A stretch of 5,728 bases of DNA. Source: Candidatus Poribacteria bacterium. Lineage in GTDB: Bacteria > Poribacteria > WGA-4E > WGA-3G. The notes under the pieces were generated by a model. The model had not been told where the DNA came from. It worked only from the letters and a program-made list of their open reading frames with translations, and searched no databases. Position numbers and translations under genes: made by a program. Numbering within the stretch: the stretch's first letter is position 1; every line of letters starts with the position of its first letter. The DNA lies in NCBI GenBank assembly GCA_028824575.1, contig JAPPDN010000615.1:1-5728 (forward strand), written 5' to 3'. Below are positions 4,743-5,728 of this stretch, in pieces.

Positions 4743-5728
4743 ATGCCGCACACGAAACCCTCCCTATCCCCATCAAAACCGTCCTCATTCGTAGAGGCGA
4801 GGCACCCTCGCACTTACTGGCGATCTATAGCAATTGGACTGATTCTCATCCCGATCAATTGTTATTGGATTACCTATATTGAACTCGTCCAATATTCCGC
4901 GCAGCCCACCATCGTCTCGCTGATTTTCACTGTTGTTTTCAATGTACTTGTATTGATAGGATTCAACCGAATACTCAAGCGATTCCTGCCTCAGATGGCT
5001 CTATCTCAAGGTGAACTCTTGGTCATTTACGTCATGCTATCCGTTGCCTCAGCCACTGCAGGACACAGCATGATGGAGATTTTGGTTTCCACATTGGGGC
5101 ACGCGTTCTGGTTCGCAACGCCAGAAAACGATTGGAAGGACCTGTTTTGGCGGTATATTCCGAGATGGCTTGCCGTGGCGGACAAGGACGTTCTTTCGGG
5201 CTATTACGAGGGAGATTCTACGCTCTACACAAAACAGCATCTGTTGGGCTGGCTAACGCCTGTGATGAATTGGTTTGGCTTTCTCTTTGCGATGCTTTTT
5301 GTTATGGTTTGCATCACGCTTATCGTGCGGAAACCGTGGACGGAAGATGAGAAACTGGCGTATCCGATTATCCAACTCCCAGCGCGAATGACAAGCGAGG
5401 GTTTTTTCACGAACCGGCTGATGTGGATCGCTTTCGGACTTGTAGCGGCTCTCGATATCATTAACGGTCTCCACCACGTCTTTCCCGCAATACCTTCCGT
5501 ATATGAGAAAGCATACCGTTTCAGGTTCACAGAGAAACCCTTCTCCGCGATGGGGTGGCTGAGATTGGGGATTTACCCTTTCGTTTTAGGCATCGGATTT
5601 CTGATTCCGTTGGATCTGCTGTTTTCGAGCTGGTTTTTCTTTTGGGTATGGAAGGGACAACAACTCATTGGCAGCATCGCGGGCTTAGAGGGAACGGGTT
5701 ATCCTTATATCAACTACCAGGGATTTGG
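4743..5728 (+). CDS. Polytopic membrane protein, DUF6785-like, 3'-partial
   Basis: The frame is open from ATG 4743 to the end of the window (328 codons plus two bases), so the C-terminus is missing. At least six membrane segments are visible: about residues 28-48, 55-75, 91-114, 170-195, 226-243 and 274-303. A soluble stretch with many aromatic and charged residues (about 120-168) lies between the third and fourth. After the fourth segment comes RKPWTEDEKLAYPIIQLP (196-213), a W-x-x-x-E-x-L-x-x-P-type motif that I associate with the DUF6785 family of large membrane proteins, distantly like oligopeptide transporters; this is from memory. Transport is therefore possible but unproven. The ATG has no clear Shine-Dalgarno sequence. 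An in-frame GTG at 4713 would add ten residues; the frame is closed by TAA at 4707-4709. The Pro/Ser/Lys-rich N-terminus (1-25) is cytoplasm-like, not a signal peptide. It lies 103 bp after the small lipoprotein gene. Confidence 0.85.
   Translation, partial: MPHTKPSLSPSKPSSFVEARHPRTYWRSIAIGLILIPINCYWITYIELVQYSAQPTIVSLIFTVVFNVLVLIGFNRILKRFLPQMALSQGELLVIYVMLSVASATAGHSMMEILVSTLGHAFWFATPENDWKDLFWRYIPRWLAVADKDVLSGYYEGDSTLYTKQHLLGWLTPVMNWFGFLFAMLFVMVCITLIVRKPWTEDEKLAYPIIQLPARMTSEGFFTNRLMWIAFGLVAALDIINGLHHVFPAIPSVYEKAYRFRFTEKPFSAMGWLRLGIYPFVLGIGFLIPLDLLFSSWFFFWVWKGQQLIGSIAGLEGTGYPYINYQGF

Noticed and set aside
4673..4882. Short plus-strand frame of 69 codons overlapping the start of the membrane protein
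   Set aside because: It has no ribosome binding site or recognisable features and overlaps a long coding frame with clear membrane segments.
5049..5530. Minus-strand frames opposite the membrane protein gene
   Set aside because: They overlap a continuous plus-strand frame with coherent transmembrane segments and have no support of their own.

Overview
The window is about 5.7 kb of bacterial DNA with moderate GC and four intact genes, plus one gene cut at each end; all are on the plus strand. A WD40 protein of near-identical repeats, two phytanoyl-CoA dioxygenase (PhyH) family oxygenases and a membrane protein that looks like the DUF6785 family together resemble genomes of Candidatus Poribacteria (often sponge-associated) or related uncultivated lineages. 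That assignment rests on recalled family resemblance, not on a marker gene, and is moderate at best.

Layout. Positions 3-1676 are the 3' part of a WD40 beta-propeller gene with 13 visible repeats; its real start lies before the window. Positions 1677-1848 contain a degraded fragment of a PhyH gene (core 1714-1760), a weak terminator-like hairpin and the ribosome binding site of the next gene. Positions 1849-2424 encode a Cu/Zn superoxide dismutase made as a lipoprotein, with every metal ligand present. Positions 2425-2556 are non-coding and hold a purine/pyrimidine inverted repeat. Then come an intact PhyH oxygenase (2557-3360), a second, divergent PhyH oxygenase (3378-4205, 17 bp later), a small lipoprotein of unknown function (4235-4639, 29 bp later), and after 103 bp the N-terminal 328 codons of a polytopic membrane protein (4743 to the window end).

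How the genes may work together. The spacing suggests that the two oxygenases and the small lipoprotein are co-transcribed; the membrane protein may belong to the same unit. The sodC-like gene is flanked by possible terminators and is probably expressed alone. The oxygenases need Fe(II), 2-oxoglutarate and O2, but their substrates cannot be read from sequence, and a shared pathway is only inference from position.

The most unusual signal is the PhyH relic directly behind the WD40 stop codon. It is about 78% identical by hand count over 45 bp to the intact PhyH gene 1.3 kb downstream, and it points to past duplication, deletion or recombination at this locus. I found no tRNA, rRNA, CRISPR array, transposase or convincing new defence system.
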